The translations under genes and the position numbers were made by a program. The notes below the pieces were generated by a model. That model did no database searches. It was given only the letters and a program-made list of their open reading frames with translations, and had not been told where the DNA came from. Below, piece after piece: positions 1 to 8,746 of a stretch of DNA of 64,000 nt; within the stretch, counting starts at the first letter, position 1; every line of letters starts with the position of its first letter. Source of the stretch: Negativicutes bacterium (GTDB lineage Bacteria; Bacillota; Negativicutes; Anaeromusales; Anaeromusaceae); contig SAAJ01000017.1 in the NCBI GenBank assembly GCA_009929485.1, forward strand, positions 1 to 64,000, written 5' to 3'.

Positions 1-76
1 GGAAAGCTGAATTGCATTCTTGAGAACCTGGCGGAGCATCTTTCGGCGTATTATGTCGCGTTGTTTTTTAAAAATA

Positions 77-202
77 CTAGTTATGCAAAAGACTCAATTG
101 ATATGCTTTCCTGTCAATTTGATTCAGCAAATCTTTTATTTCCTCCATTTCTTTCTTTATCCGTGCGTCATCAATAACAAGTTCTGTTAACACGTTACTC
201 AC
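77..202 (-). CDS. small hypothetical protein, 41 aa
   Basis: Not recognised. I start it at GTG 202, behind an AAAGGTGAGG ribosome site; a longer frame to 304 runs through two hairpins and is unlikely to be translated. The product is a short helical, acidic/basic peptide (VIDDARIKKEMEEIKDLL). It follows the Cro-like gene on the same strand and could belong to the same early transcript. The size recalls Spo0E-like peptides, but the SQELD motif is absent, so I do not assign that family. Confidence 0.35.
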   Translation of the reverse strand: MSNVLTELVIDDARIKKEMEEIKDLLNQIDRKAYQLSLLHN

Positions 203-223
203 CCTCACCTTTCTTTGGCAATA

Positions 224-286
224 AACACACTCTTGTGAGTGTGTTGCCGTCAAATCTCCACCTCCGGGCCTAGCCAAGCTAGGCCC
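224..286. repeat. two adjacent hairpins between small genes
   Basis: Two perfect 9-bp inverted repeats lie side by side: AACACACTC/GAGTGTGTT (224-232/237-245) and GGGCCTAGC/GCTAGGCCC (266-274/278-286). They separate the Cro-like gene from the small gene downstream on the minus strand. Neither has a clean U-tract in that direction, so attenuation or processing is as likely as termination. Confidence 0.5.
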
Positions 287-313
287 CTCTCTTCTTTTCC
301 GCATCTTTAAAAG

Positions 314-514
314 TTACTTTTGACGCAAAAAAATTGTCATCGGGTTTTCGATTTCAAGCAAAGAAATTAACATTTCAATTTCGTCCGACCCAAAAACTCC
401 TTTTTTCGACTTCAAAGACAGCGTCTTGGAGGAAATACCAAGCTTCTTGGCTAACTCTGCCTGAGTATATCCCTTTGAAACTATTCTGCCTTTAAGTTCG
501 TTAACTAATATCAT
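314..514 (-). CDS. Cro-like HTH regulator, DUF739-type
   Basis: A 66-aa XRE-type DNA-binding protein. The helix-turn-helix reads YTQAELAKKLGISSKTLSLK at about residues 16-35, followed by a short helical tail as in the small DUF739 phage repressors. It is transcribed divergently from the CI-like gene at 672, the usual layout of a lysogeny switch. The ribosome site AAAGGGAGGG precedes ATG 514. A likely role is to repress or balance the opposing promoter on an integrative element. The fold is clear; the assignment as Cro is inferred from layout. Confidence 0.8.
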   Translation of the reverse strand: MILVNELKGRIVSKGYTQAELAKKLGISSKTLSLKSKKGVFGSDEIEMLISLLEIENPMTIFLRQK

Positions 515-531
515 TCGCTATCCCTCCCTTT

Positions 532-587
532 AGTAACTTCTCAGGCAACCAAAGTATAGCAAACGTAAAGTATACCTTCAAGTTACT
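532..587. promoter_or_regulatory. divergent control region of the Cro/CI-like switch
   Basis: The minus-strand promoter of the Cro-like gene is TTGAAG-N17-TATACT (581 down to 553). Two AAAGTATA direct repeats (551-558 and 567-574) overlap it, and an inverted repeat AGTAACTT/AAGTTACT (532-539/580-587) brackets it. These are the best candidates for repressor operators. Confidence 0.55.
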
Positions 588-612
588 TATTACGCTGTTT
601 TTTACATTTTTG

Positions 613-640
613 TTGCTTAAAAAGATATTTATGCTATAAT
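613..640 (+). promoter_or_regulatory. promoter of the CI-like gene
   Basis: TTGCTT (613-618), a 16-bp spacer and a consensus TATAAT (635-640) lie about 30 bp before the GTG start at 672, whose ribosome site is AAGGAGG. Confidence 0.6.
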
Positions 641-671
641 TGAGTTAATCTTCAATAAAGGAGGACTTAAT

Positions 672-1082
672 GTGACTTTGGGCGATAGATTAAAAAAAGC
701 TCGCACAAATAAAGGCTTGACGCTTGAAGAGGCCGGTAACTTAATTGGAACAACTAAACAAAATATATATAAATACGAAAATGGTATCATAACAAATGTT
801 CCATCGGATAAAATTGAGGCGTTGGCTAAAATATACGAGGTTTCTCCATCTTTCTTAATGGGCTGGCAACTCCCTGGGAGAGTCAATCGCTCACAAGGTT
901 GTGATGAAGAAGGAGAATATCAATCTTACTACTTAGACCCCGAAGTTGCAGAACTAGCGAACGAAATCCATAAAAATCCCGACATGCGCATCTTGTTTGA
1001 TGCGAGTAAAAAACTAACCAAGGAAGACCTCCAGTTTGTCATGGATATGGTCAACCGTATGAAAAGGGATGAAGGCCATTGA
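672..1082 (+). CDS. CI-like XRE repressor
   Basis: A 136-aa transcription regulator with an N-terminal HTH (LGDRLKKARTNKGLTLEEAG, then TTKQNIYKYENG, within residues 3-38) and a C-terminal helical region rather than a LexA-type peptidase domain. The start is GTG 672, the only codon correctly spaced from AAGGAGGACTTAAT. It diverges from the Cro-like gene and is followed by an ImmA-like gene overlapping by 4 nt. Repressors in ImmR/ImmA elements are typically relieved by proteolysis by such a partner, and the same may hold here. Confidence 0.82.
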   Translation: MTLGDRLKKARTNKGLTLEEAGNLIGTTKQNIYKYENGIITNVPSDKIEALAKIYEVSPSFLMGWQLPGRVNRSQGCDEEGEYQSYYLDPEVAELANEIHKNPDMRILFDASKKLTKEDLQFVMDMVNRMKRDEGH

Positions 1083-1312
1083 ATATAATTATCCGGTACC
1101 AAGATATGCCTTGCCGCGTAAAGGCGTTTTCCGCAGCGAACCACGACGGTACGTATACCATTGTTATCAATTCTCGTCACAGCTACTTAGAGCAGCGCAA
1201 GGCCTTTGCTCATGAGGTCCAGCATATCCACGGCGGCGACCTTGATAACATAGATATGCATTGCGATTTACTGGAAGCCATGATCCATATGAGATTGGAG
1301 GTAGCGGTATGA
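1079..1312 (+). CDS. small ImmA/IrrE-like metallopeptidase
   Basis: A 77-aa protein with the zinc motif HEVQH (AFAHEVQHIHGGDL, about residues 44-57), typical of ImmA/IrrE peptidases that cleave the partner repressor. It is shorter than usual family members, which run about 130 aa or more. The TTG start at 1079 overlaps the stop of the CI-like gene, implying translational coupling. The expected role is inactivation of the CI-like repressor to induce the element. Because the catalytic core is so short, it could be a degenerate copy. Confidence 0.7.
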   Translation: MNIIIRYQDMPCRVKAFSAANHDGTYTIVINSRHSYLEQRKAFAHEVQHIHGGDLDNIDMHCDLLEAMIHMRLEVAV

Positions 1313-1632
1313 CAATCCATGTAGCGACAATTCACGGATTAGTACACGCTGGTTCCATGCGCTGGACCAACCACATACTAACCCGCATCCTTCAGCGTGG
1401 AATTACCACCACAGACGTAACAACCTCACTACTGAGTGGCGAAATAATAGAGCAATACCCTTCCGACTATCCTAACCCGAGCTGCCTTGTCCTGGGAATC
1501 GACGTGCAGCAACTACGACTTCATATCGTTTGCGGAGTCAGTCAAAACGAACTCTGGCTGATCACAGCGTATCGACCCAATCCTTCTGAATGGGAATCAG
1601 ATTTCAAAACCAGAAAGGGGCGATCATCATGA
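1309..1632 (+). CDS. DUF4258 protein, probable toxin of a TA pair
   Basis: A 107-aa protein with the DUF4258 pattern: HILTRILQRGITTTDV near the N-terminus, then GEIIEQYP, LVLG and a C-terminal LWLITAYRPNPSEW. ATG 1309 overlaps the ImmA-like stop (ATGA) and has a TTGGAGG ribosome site. DUF4258 proteins commonly pair with a YgiT/MqsA zinc-finger protein, exactly the gene that follows with a 4-nt overlap. A RelE-like ribonuclease toxin role is inferred from that pairing. Confidence 0.75.
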   Translation: MTIHVATIHGLVHAGSMRWTNHILTRILQRGITTTDVTTSLLSGEIIEQYPSDYPNPSCLVLGIDVQQLRLHIVCGVSQNELWLITAYRPNPSEWESDFKTRKGRSS

Positions 1633-1859
1633 CCTGCTTCATGTGCAAAGGACAACTAGAGGATAAAATCACCACGTTCATGGTGGACCTCGGAAACTGC
1701 ATTGTCATCGTCAAAAACGTACCGTCACAAGTCTGCAGCCAATGTGGTGAAATCTCATATAGCCACGAAGTAACTAAACAATTAGAAGCCATCGTAAATA
1801 CCATGCGGGCATCTATCACGGAAATTGCAGTTGTGAAATATCCCGATCAAGTTGCTTGA
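1629..1859 (+). CDS. YgiT-type zinc-finger antitoxin
   Basis: A 76-aa protein with two CxxC knuckles (CFMC at residues 3-6 and CSQC near 38-41), followed by GEISYSHEVTKQLEAIV, the hallmark of YgiT/MqsA N-terminal domains. There is no C-terminal HTH, so it is the short class. The ATG at 1629 overlaps the DUF4258 stop and has an AAAGGGG ribosome site. It probably neutralises the DUF4258 protein. Confidence 0.78.
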   Translation: MTCFMCKGQLEDKITTFMVDLGNCIVIVKNVPSQVCSQCGEISYSHEVTKQLEAIVNTMRASITEIAVVKYPDQVA

Positions 1860-1874
1860 ACGAAAATAAAAAAG

Positions 1875-1903
1875 GCCCCTCGGTGCTACCAACACCGAAG
1901 GGC
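1875..1903 (-). terminator. terminator-like hairpin with T-tract on the minus strand
   Basis: GCCCCTCGGTG pairs with CACCGAAGGGC with one mismatch. On the minus strand it is followed by CCTTTTTTATTTT. The plus-strand side lacks a T-run, so it would mainly block transcription entering from the right. Confidence 0.55.
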
Positions 1904-1922
1904 TTGCGAGATACACTTACCT

Positions 1923-1993
1923 GGCGGTAAAATGCTTCTCCACGCAATATGAGTATAGCATTTTGCCGCCTTTATTGAAAGGCGGTTTTATTT
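1923..1993 (+). promoter_or_regulatory. attenuator-like leader before recombinase 1
   Basis: Three segments can pair in two exclusive ways. GGCGGTAAAATGC (1923-1935) pairs with GCATTTTGCCGCC (1958-1970) with one G-T pair. The end of that second arm, CCGCCTTT (1966-1973), instead pairs with AAAGGCGG (1978-1985), followed by TTTTATTT. The second form is a compact terminator ending directly at the start of the recombinase reading frame. Confidence 0.5.
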
Positions 1994-3522
1994 ATGGGTA
2001 ATAGACTTAATATGCTTAAAGTCGCAGTTTATGCTCGGTATTCTTCTAATAATCAACGTGAAGAATCAATTACCGCCCAGTTACGGGCGGCATGCGAATA
2101 TTGCAAACGCAAGGGATACACAATCGTACAAGAGTACTGTGATGAAGCGCTTACCGGCACCAACGACAACCGGCCCGCTTTTCAGCAACTTGTTAGCGAT
2201 GCGAAGGCCGGTCTTTTCGAAATCGTAGTCTTTCATAAAATTGACCGGAATGCCAGAAATGAATACGATTACTACTTCCACAAAGCCCAACTGCAAAAGT
2301 ACGGCGTGCATTATGAATATGCCGCACAAAACATAGACGATAGCCCGGAAGGGCAAATGATGGAAGGCGTCATGGTTAGCATGGCCGCTTTTTACAGCCG
2401 CAATCTTGCCAAAGAGGCTCTTAAGGGAATGCGCGAAAATGCCTACCAAGCGCGGCACAACGGCGGCATCCCGCCCCTTGGCATAACGTTGGCCCGGAAG
2501 GAAAGTATATTATCAATGAAGAGGAAGCTGCTATCGTGCGCCTAATCTTCGAGCGCCGCGCTGCTGGTTTTGGATACGGCCAACTGCTAACCGAACTTGG
2601 CGAAAAAGGCTATCGCACGAAACGCGGCGGACAGTTTGGCAAAAATAGCTTGCATGACTTGCTGCGCAATAAAAAATATATCGGCATCTATACCTTTGGC
2701 CGTGTTGCCGGCGGGCGGGCGCGCGGCGCTCGAAACAACCATAAACAAAATGACGATATGATTGAAATTCCCGGCGGCATCCCGGCTATTGTCTCGCAAG
2801 AGTTGTGGGACAAAGTGCGCGCGCGGGCGGAAAAAGACAAACACGCCCCTGGAACTCATAAGGCCAAAGAGGTTTACTATCTCACCGGCACTGTAATATG
2901 CGCGAATTGTGGTTCTAAAATGGTCGGCGGTACCTTGATGTCAAAAGGCGTTAGATATTCCTACTACCGCTGCGGCAATAACAATAAGATGACTTGTTGC
3001 AAGGGTACCCGCATAAAAAAGGAATGGCTTGAGGAAGCGGTTTTGCAATATATTGACGAGCAGCTTTTTTCGCCAGAAATGCTGCCACTGATTGCCGCAG
3101 AAATAAAAAAACGCATTGACGCTATGACCGCCGGCCACAACGTAGAGAAAAAGCTTTTGGAAAAGCAGTGTACGGACTCAATGCGCAAAATCGAAAATCT
3201 GCTCGACCTTGCTGAAGGTGGTCAAGTTGACGATATTATTCGGCAGCGCATCGCTGAAAACAAGGCCCGCATAGCTGACGCTGAAATGCGCATTAAGCAG
3301 ATTGCCAATGCCGCAGGTTCGATTCTCGACGAATCGCAGGTCATTGCCGTTCTCCAATCTTTTGCTGAAAAAGAAAAAAGCCCGGAACAAATCCGGGCCA
3401 TTATTGAGACTTTTGTGGATCGCATCGTTGTCTCTAAAGATGATTACGTTATTAAATTGCGTTTGTCTTTTGAGTGGTGGAGGCGAGCCTTTTCGGATCG
3501 TATGTACGCACTCACTCTCTAA
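1994..3522 (+). pseudogene. large serine recombinase 1, single-base frameshift
   Basis: Residues 10-180 are a resolvase domain with YARYSS (catalytic serine), followed in another frame by the recombinase domain (LIFERRAAGFGYGQLL), a zinc ribbon (VICANCGSKMVGG) and a coiled coil. One base is missing after 2482. Restoring a T gives PLGYNVGPEGKYIINEEEA, matching recombinases 2 and 3, so the break is a one-nucleotide deletion or a sequencing error. The two pieces are 1994-2545 and 2536-3522. A second possible start is ATG 2012 (MLKVAVYARYSS). The 3' end carries the ssrA-like att core. It would be the integrase of the leftmost element. Confidence 0.88.
3475..3487 (+). repeat. ssrA-type att core in the end of recombinase 1
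   Basis: TGGTGGAGGCGAG is identical over 13 bp to the antisense of the tmRNA 3' end at 35510-35522. It lies inside the last codons of recombinase 1 (residues WWRR). Integrases of elements inserted in RNA genes often end across the att site like this. Confidence 0.75.
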
Positions 3523-3681
3523 GCTTAGGCACAAGAAGCGCAAGCATCGCAAATCCTGAGAGCCTTCCTCTCCCCATCAATCCTTTAACTATCAGCTCAT
3601 TTTCCCTACAACTATTGTACTTAAAGGAATGCACAAAGTCAAAGAATATGGCTAATATATTTATCATATTTCTACATAGGA

Positions 3682-3722
3682 AGCGCTCTTGCTTGTACTA
3701 GCAAGAACGCTTCACTTTTTTC
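3682..3722 (+). terminator. terminator after recombinase 1
   Basis: AAGCG-C-TCTTGCT pairs with AGCAAGA-A-CGCTT across TGTACT, followed by CACTTTTTT. It lies 160 bp past the recombinase stop and before the Gp49-family gene. Confidence 0.75.
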
Positions 3723-3772
3723 ACCCGGCTTAATTGCCGCCATGATCCAAGCATTTAAAAGGAGGATTATTT

Positions 3773-4231
3773 ATGAGCTTTTACATTTCTATATCCATGA
3801 TCGATGCAAGCCTTTGGGGCTTTAACCGTGACGAATATTACCACAAAGGAACGAACAGCGGCCCAGGTTACCGCTATTGGAACCAAGAGCATACAAAGCT
3901 GGAATGGGTGCCGCAGGAAGACTTTGAAAAGGAGTATCCCGTCAAGCTCGAAGACAATAAAACCATTACGGACAACGATGCAGCCAATTTCATTGCTTCC
4001 ACACACTATTGGAACGTCAGCGCGAATACGCTGGTTGTCGAAGCGGAACTTATTAATGGCAGCTTACTTTCGGAGATATACTCTTGCCCAATTTCCTGCG
4101 ACTTGGATGAGGAAGAAGCAAAGAGGATTTGCATGCGGCAAATCTATGAGAAGGTGAAGTTTTTGTTGGCCTTTTTGCTGCAATGTGCAAAGCCAGAACA
4201 GCGATTTAGGGGAGCGAATGAGAAGGGGTGA
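3773..4231 (+). CDS. N4 Gp49/Sf6 Gp66-family phage protein
   Basis: A 152-aa protein. The segment ITDNDAANFIASTHYW, then SLLSEIYSCPISCDLDEEEAKRICM and the closing KVKFLLAFLLQ, matches the Gp49-family layout, in which DEE(I/L)G...C and ELLGF blocks occupy the C-terminal half. Family function is unknown; members occur in phages and plasmids. A strong AAAAGGAGG ribosome site precedes ATG 3773. It is followed by the NYN gene after 7 nt, probably on the same transcript. Confidence 0.65.
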   Translation: MSFYISISMIDASLWGFNRDEYYHKGTNSGPGYRYWNQEHTKLEWVPQEDFEKEYPVKLEDNKTITDNDAANFIASTHYWNVSANTLVVEAELINGSLLSEIYSCPISCDLDEEEAKRICMRQIYEKVKFLLAFLLQCAKPEQRFRGANEKG

Positions 4232-4238
4232 CATTGAC

Positions 4239-5066
4239 ATGAAATGCCACCCCCAAAGTAAGCTAGCGTTATTCATTGACGCCGAGAACACCAAGCCTGA
4301 TTTTGAACAGCTGCTTTCTTTCTGCCGCAGCTATGGCGAAATATGTATCGCCCGCATTTATGGCCATCGGGATTTGCTGCGGCATCCCCGTTGGCAAAGA
4401 GAATGCACTCAATTCCGATTTGAGCTCGTTTTCGCTGAAAAAGGACGGAAAAATAGCGCCGACATGCTTTTGGCCGTAGACGCTGTGGAAGTTCTTTATC
4501 TTAAGCCTGAAATCACCACGTACATCATTGCCTCCATGGACTACGATTTTTTACCGCTTGTCCATCGGCTCCGTAAGCATCAAAAGATAACCATAGGTAT
4601 TTCAACGCGCTATCCGCCGGCATTATTGCGGGGCGCATTTCATGAATACCATACCTTGCTGCGCCCGGAGTGGGATGTCTTTGAATTTTGCGCCCAGCAA
4701 TTCTACCTAACTTATTTAGACTGCCAGGTTTATAATGGCTGGGCCTTAGCCGATGAAGTGCTGTTTGCTTTGCCTGATCCGCTGCCATTTTTGCAGCGAT
4801 TGCATCGAATGGGCTTTGACAGCTTTTTTTCATTCCTGAATCACTGCCGCTTCTTTTCTATCTGGAAGGACAAAGAGCAATACAAAAGCGGAACGGTCAT
4901 GCCATGCTGGCTGCGAAACCCTCGCGAGCTCGCCGAAGAATCATTAGCAGAAAGCGATAAAATTTGGTTACGAAAATATGCACAGGCTTTCTTTGAGCAA
5001 AAACGGCCATGGATTGGCTCGGGTGTTCTTTCGCTTCTGCAACATTTCAAGAGACAGTTGGGTTAA
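4239..5066 (+). CDS. NYN-domain (LabA/PIN-like) nuclease
   Basis: A 275-aa protein with an N-terminal NYN domain of the PIN-like RNase fold. LALFIDAEN (D14, N17) begins the fold, NSADMLLAVDAV gives the central acidic residues (D75, D81), and IASMDYDF (D101, D103) is the SxDxDF motif. These would bind the metal for RNA cleavage. The C-terminal 140 residues are not recognised. I start at ATG 4239, behind AAGGGGTGA, because a start at 4185 would overlap the previous gene by 47 nt. It converges on the defence operon and may be an accessory RNase of element B. Confidence 0.82.
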   Translation: MKCHPQSKLALFIDAENTKPDFEQLLSFCRSYGEICIARIYGHRDLLRHPRWQRECTQFRFELVFAEKGRKNSADMLLAVDAVEVLYLKPEITTYIIASMDYDFLPLVHRLRKHQKITIGISTRYPPALLRGAFHEYHTLLRPEWDVFEFCAQQFYLTYLDCQVYNGWALADEVLFALPDPLPFLQRLHRMGFDSFFSFLNHCRFFSIWKDKEQYKSGTVMPCWLRNPRELAEESLAESDKIWLRKYAQAFFEQKRPWIGSGVLSLLQHFKRQLG

Positions 5067-5070
5067 TAAT

Positions 5071-5108
5071 AGGGCTGTGAACAAGCAATTGTATGCGTTC
5101 ACAGCCCT
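5071..5108. terminator. bidirectional terminator between convergent genes
   Basis: A perfect 12-bp stem AGGGCTGTGAAC/GTTCACAGCCCT, flanked by AT-rich sequence, sits between the stops of the NYN gene (5066) and the DUF499 gene (5128). Confidence 0.8.
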
Positions 5109-5127
5109 AAAATTTTGGTTCTAATTT

Positions 5128-8022
5128 CTATTCTTCTTCAAATTCGGCATCTACAATACCCAGGGTGCTGCAATTTTCCCGCAAAGAGCGTTGAAGGCTT
5201 TCCTCAAAGCCGCGCTCATGTTCTGCTTCAATTTCTACAGTCAATTGAATTTTGCACTCAGGACGCCGTAAAAGGTCAACAATTTCATCGACCAAGTCAG
5301 CAAATTGCAGCTTTGCTTGATGCGGTTCAAGCTGCAATGTAGCATGAAAGCGCTTTTTGCTTCGTGTCGGAACAGGTTGCGCATCCACTGAAGTAGGCGC
5401 AGCAGGTCTGCCTGAAATTGGCTTTTGAAAAGAACTTCCTGCCTTGTTTTCTCCAGCCGTTAAACCACTACCCGCGCTTTCGCCGCCATAGATACCCGGG
5501 CGAGCTTTTGCAGCGGCGTCGGCTGCTTCTTTAGCAGCTCTTGCTGCTTCTTCGGCTTCTGCCACATTAGGATCGATAAGCAGCAAAGAACTATCATAGA
5601 AAATACCTCGCGCTCTTCCAAAGGAGAAATCAGCATAGCGATCTTCGTCCATTCCTTGAGCTAGACCGAAATGTTCACGGCTGGCTGTTCCATCCTCAAT
5701 CGCCCGTAAAAAGACGGGTTCATCAGCAAGGCGAGTCAAATATAGATAGGCCCCCATGGCTTTCCAGAGGTCCTGCGCTTTCACCGCCGGCACATCGTCC
5801 TTCCAAAACCAGGTTTTCAGCATGCGTGACAAATGCACCGGCGCCCAGGCAGTAACGACGAGCTCATTTTCCTTAATCACACGCTGAATTTCCTGAGGCA
5901 AAACGGTGCCGCCCGCTAAAGGAAGCACTTCCCAAGAAAGCTCTGATGGCTTTTGGCCAGGCTGTGCATCCTGGTAAGGAGCTAACAACCATTTATAGCT
6001 TTCTTGCACCAGACGTCCCACTAGCGTCTGCGTCTTGCTTACACTTTCTTCTACTTGCCGTTGCTGCAATTGATCTAAATTCAGGCGCATCGCACGGCTG
6101 TCGCTTTCAATGGACTTCCATGCCAACAAGGTTCGCACTGCATCACGCAGGCGGCTCACAATATCTTGTTCCGGAGCTAAGAACAACAAGCGATTTTGCT
6201 GCTGTCGCGGTTGGTCGCCTCGCTGCCGTACATATTCCTGCGCCTTAGCCGTTGCGTTAGTTGAGCTGGTACGACTGCAAACAGCATCTAAGGGCAGTAC
6301 AACCAACCGCAGCCGGCTGTCGTCCGGCACATCCGCAGTCGGCGTAAAGATATGGACGCCGCCAAAGAAACCGCCTCGCAGCGTATTTTGCAAGCGTTCT
6401 TTGATTTCCGGCACCACATCCTGCGTATCGTCAAAGCGCCGTTTGCGATCTTCCATTTCTCGTCTCAAAGTCGGCCTTGTATCAAACCAGTAGCGCCGTT
6501 CGCCATCGGCATGAAGATAATGCAAACGGTCCCGCAAACGGTTCAGGGCGTCCTGAAATAGCCCGGGAGACTGGCCCGGCTGTACGACACCAAGAAGCAT
6601 GCGGCTTTCTTCTAAGCCCTGCGCTAAGCGTCCGGATACGCCGGGGGCCGATCCTAAAAAGAGCGTTCTCGCCACACGACGGCAGGCTTCCACACTGCCA
6701 AAGCGTCCTTCTTTTTGATCGAGCTCCGTCGTTTCCGCACGCGGTCCATCCACATCTTTTTCTACTACCGGATCCCAACCGGCAGGCAAATAGTACAAAG
6801 CTTCATTCCGTGCGTCGGCATCATAAAAAGGCAGGCTCCCCGGCATAATCAGCAAATCCCGGTTGCCATCCTTCCAAAGACGGAAAATCATCTTAGCCAG
6901 CAATTTCAGTACGCCCCGAGTGCGTTGAAACCCATCCAGCGAAGACCAGTCTTCATAGAGACGATCAAATACTTCCGGATGCAGCGGGTAGGACAGACAA
7001 AGGCGTTCATAGTAGCGGCTCTCTTGGGTTTCCCCGGGGAACGCATCGCCATGAGCCAAATATAAGTCCGCAAAAGCGCGGCACACTGCAGCCGCTTTCG
7101 CTTCATCCACCTGCGCAAAAAGCCGGCGCCGCACAATGGCAAAGGCTTCTTCCGTAGCCACCGGTTTCCAAAGCGCCTGCACCCGGCCAAAGGTTTTCTC
7201 CAAACTTTCCTTAGCCCACAATTGTCCCAAATCAGCCATGGCTTGCCGCCCTTGGCGAGCTCCCGCTTCGGAACGCTCCGATTCTGGCAGCGATGCCAGC
7301 AGTACCCCTTGCGGAACGGCCTTGAGCGCTTGGGTCAAATTCTGCATGAAGGCCAAGTTGGATTCAAAGGTGCCTCCACTATACGAAATGCCATCTTGAA
7401 ACTGCCCCAAATAGCGCACCAATTCATCGGCCAAAATAACTACAGGCTGATATTGGCGCAGCAGCTCCTGAAGCACCGTAGCATCTGGAGCCGTACCGCT
7501 CTCGTCACTGCCTTGCACTTGTTGGTATGCTTCTTGGCCGCCTAATTGCCACGCCAGGTCTCCCCACAAAGTTTTTACGGCGATGCCGTCGCGCATTTTA
7601 GGTTGGCCCGGGGAAAACCGATTGCCGTCAAGAACGGCTACTTGAGCTCGCGGCACTTCGGTTAGCCCCGCAGCATCCAGTATCGGGGCGATTCCCAGCA
7701 GCTCACTTACAGGAACCGCTGCTTGCGCCAAATGATACACAGCCAGCATCGTATGCGTTTTGCCGCCGCCAAACGCTGTCTGCAGTTGAATCACCGGATC
7801 ACCGCCGCAGCCGCTTAAGCGACGCAGTACATTATCCAGCAAGAGACGCATGCCTTCGGTAATAAAGGTGCGCCGGAAAAACAAGGCGCTATCTTGGTAT
7901 TCGGCGGCAGCCTGATTCTCGTGAACCAGTGACAAGTCAGCAGCAAACTCCGCTTGTTGAAAGGTTCCTCTCAGCACATCTTCGTGGGGAATAGCCAATT
8001 CCCGCCAGGGTGTGTAGCTCAT
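5128..8022 (-). CDS. DUF499 P-loop ATPase, last gene of the defence operon
   Basis: A 964-aa AAA+-type ATPase of the DUF499 family. It opens with the family N-terminus ([14 protein letters not shown]), then a Walker A motif AFGGGKTH (83-90). [11 protein letters not shown] is a plausible Walker B region, and the C-terminus is Ala/Gly-rich before a small closing domain. DUF499 ATPases are recurrent partners of DUF1156 methyltransferases and SNF2 helicases in defence islands, where they are thought to power the complex. ATG 8022 has a GGAGG ribosome site. It lies 40 nt after the DUF4276 gene on the same strand and is probably the last gene of one transcript. Confidence 0.88.
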   Translation of the reverse strand: MSYTPWRELAIPHEDVLRGTFQQAEFAADLSLVHENQAAAEYQDSALFFRRTFITEGMRLLLDNVLRRLSGCGGDPVIQLQTAFGGGKTHTMLAVYHLAQAAVPVSELLGIAPILDAAGLTEVPRAQVAVLDGNRFSPGQPKMRDGIAVKTLWGDLAWQLGGQEAYQQVQGSDESGTAPDATVLQELLRQYQPVVILADELVRYLGQFQDGISYSGGTFESNLAFMQNLTQALKAVPQGVLLASLPESERSEAGARQGRQAMADLGQLWAKESLEKTFGRVQALWKPVATEEAFAIVRRRLFAQVDEAKAAAVCRAFADLYLAHGDAFPGETQESRYYERLCLSYPLHPEVFDRLYEDWSSLDGFQRTRGVLKLLAKMIFRLWKDGNRDLLIMPGSLPFYDADARNEALYYLPAGWDPVVEKDVDGPRAETTELDQKEGRFGSVEACRRVARTLFLGSAPGVSGRLAQGLEESRMLLGVVQPGQSPGLFQDALNRLRDRLHYLHADGERRYWFDTRPTLRREMEDRKRRFDDTQDVVPEIKERLQNTLRGGFFGGVHIFTPTADVPDDSRLRLVVLPLDAVCSRTSSTNATAKAQEYVRQRGDQPRQQQNRLLFLAPEQDIVSRLRDAVRTLLAWKSIESDSRAMRLNLDQLQQRQVEESVSKTQTLVGRLVQESYKWLLAPYQDAQPGQKPSELSWEVLPLAGGTVLPQEIQRVIKENELVVTAWAPVHLSRMLKTWFWKDDVPAVKAQDLWKAMGAYLYLTRLADEPVFLRAIEDGTASREHFGLAQGMDEDRYADFSFGRARGIFYDSSLLLIDPNVAEAEEAARAAKEAADAAAKARPGIYGGESAGSGLTAGENKAGSSFQKPISGRPAAPTSVDAQPVPTRSKKRFHATLQLEPHQAKLQFADLVDEIVDLLRRPECKIQLTVEIEAEHERGFEESLQRSLRENCSTLGIVDAEFEEE

Positions 8023-8062
8023 GCCTTTGCCTCCTTCATATTTTAATCGAGCTCTTATAAAA

Positions 8063-8746
8063 CTATATAATCCTGTCGCCTAATCGTTCCAAACTTGTTA
8101 CCCATTTGTCAAAATGGCTGCACTCACAGCGCAGCTTATCAAGCCCAATTGCTTCTGCGATAAAAGGCCCAGCTATTGCTTTATCTTTTGCATAAGAGGG
8201 CAGAAAGTTAATAATTCTTTTTGAGGGTGCGGTTTCTGGTCCATCATTGATATGCTCCGGTGATAACGCTGCCGCTCTCATGGCTTGTAGTTGCATAATG
8301 CATGATTGAGGTTCATCCACATAATAATTCAGGATTTTCGTCACATCAGAGAATAGCAATGCTTCAAATTCAAATAACTGTAGGTACGGATAAAAATGGG
8401 TTTCGCCGATATCCGCCGCAAAGGATGCCTCTAGCATTTGTACTCGCTCTATAGGATTGCCCCTTCTTTTAGCCTCTTCATATCCCGGAAAATCATGGGG
8501 AAGAGCATATAGGTCAAACATTGTACTTACCCAAGAAACCGAAGGCATACGCAGCCATCGTTGTAAATCACGGCGCACTTTTTCGTAAGAGCTCATCCCG
8601 CCACGATAAATGTAGTTTCCTTTGCGGCCTGTCTCAACGCGACATGCCGTAACAAATACGCCATATTGCCCTAAATGGGGCGCTAATATCTGGTTAACAA
8701 AGGCCTCTTCGGTCTGCCCTTCCACTACAATACAGCCTCGATTCAT
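8063..8746 (-). CDS. DUF4276 (Toprim-like) partner of the OLD-like ATPase
   Basis: A 227-aa DUF4276 protein. The acidic start VVEGQTEE (E9, E13, E14), the [10 protein letters not shown] segment with an aspartate, and [11 protein letters not shown] form the conserved Toprim-like core expected to bind metal. In OLD-family systems a Toprim nuclease works with an ABC-type ATPase; here the two would be separate proteins. Its ATG overlaps the ATPase stop by 4 nt, so the pair is translationally coupled. A nuclease role is inferred from the fold. Confidence 0.82.
   Translation of the reverse strand: MNRGCIVVEGQTEEAFVNQILAPHLGQYGVFVTACRVETGRKGNYIYRGGMSSYEKVRRDLQRWLRMPSVSWVSTMFDLYALPHDFPGYEEAKRRGNPIERVQMLEASFAADIGETHFYPYLQLFEFEALLFSDVTKILNYYVDEPQSCIMQLQAMRAAALSPEHINDGPETAPSKRIINFLPSYAKDKAIAGPFIAEAIGLDKLRCECSHFDKWVTSLERLGDRII

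Noticed and set aside
1-177. Plus-strand frame open from the window edge to a stop at 175-177
   Set aside because: Only about 58 codons, no recognisable motif, and it overlaps the better-supported minus-strand small gene. A gene end entering from the left cannot be excluded.
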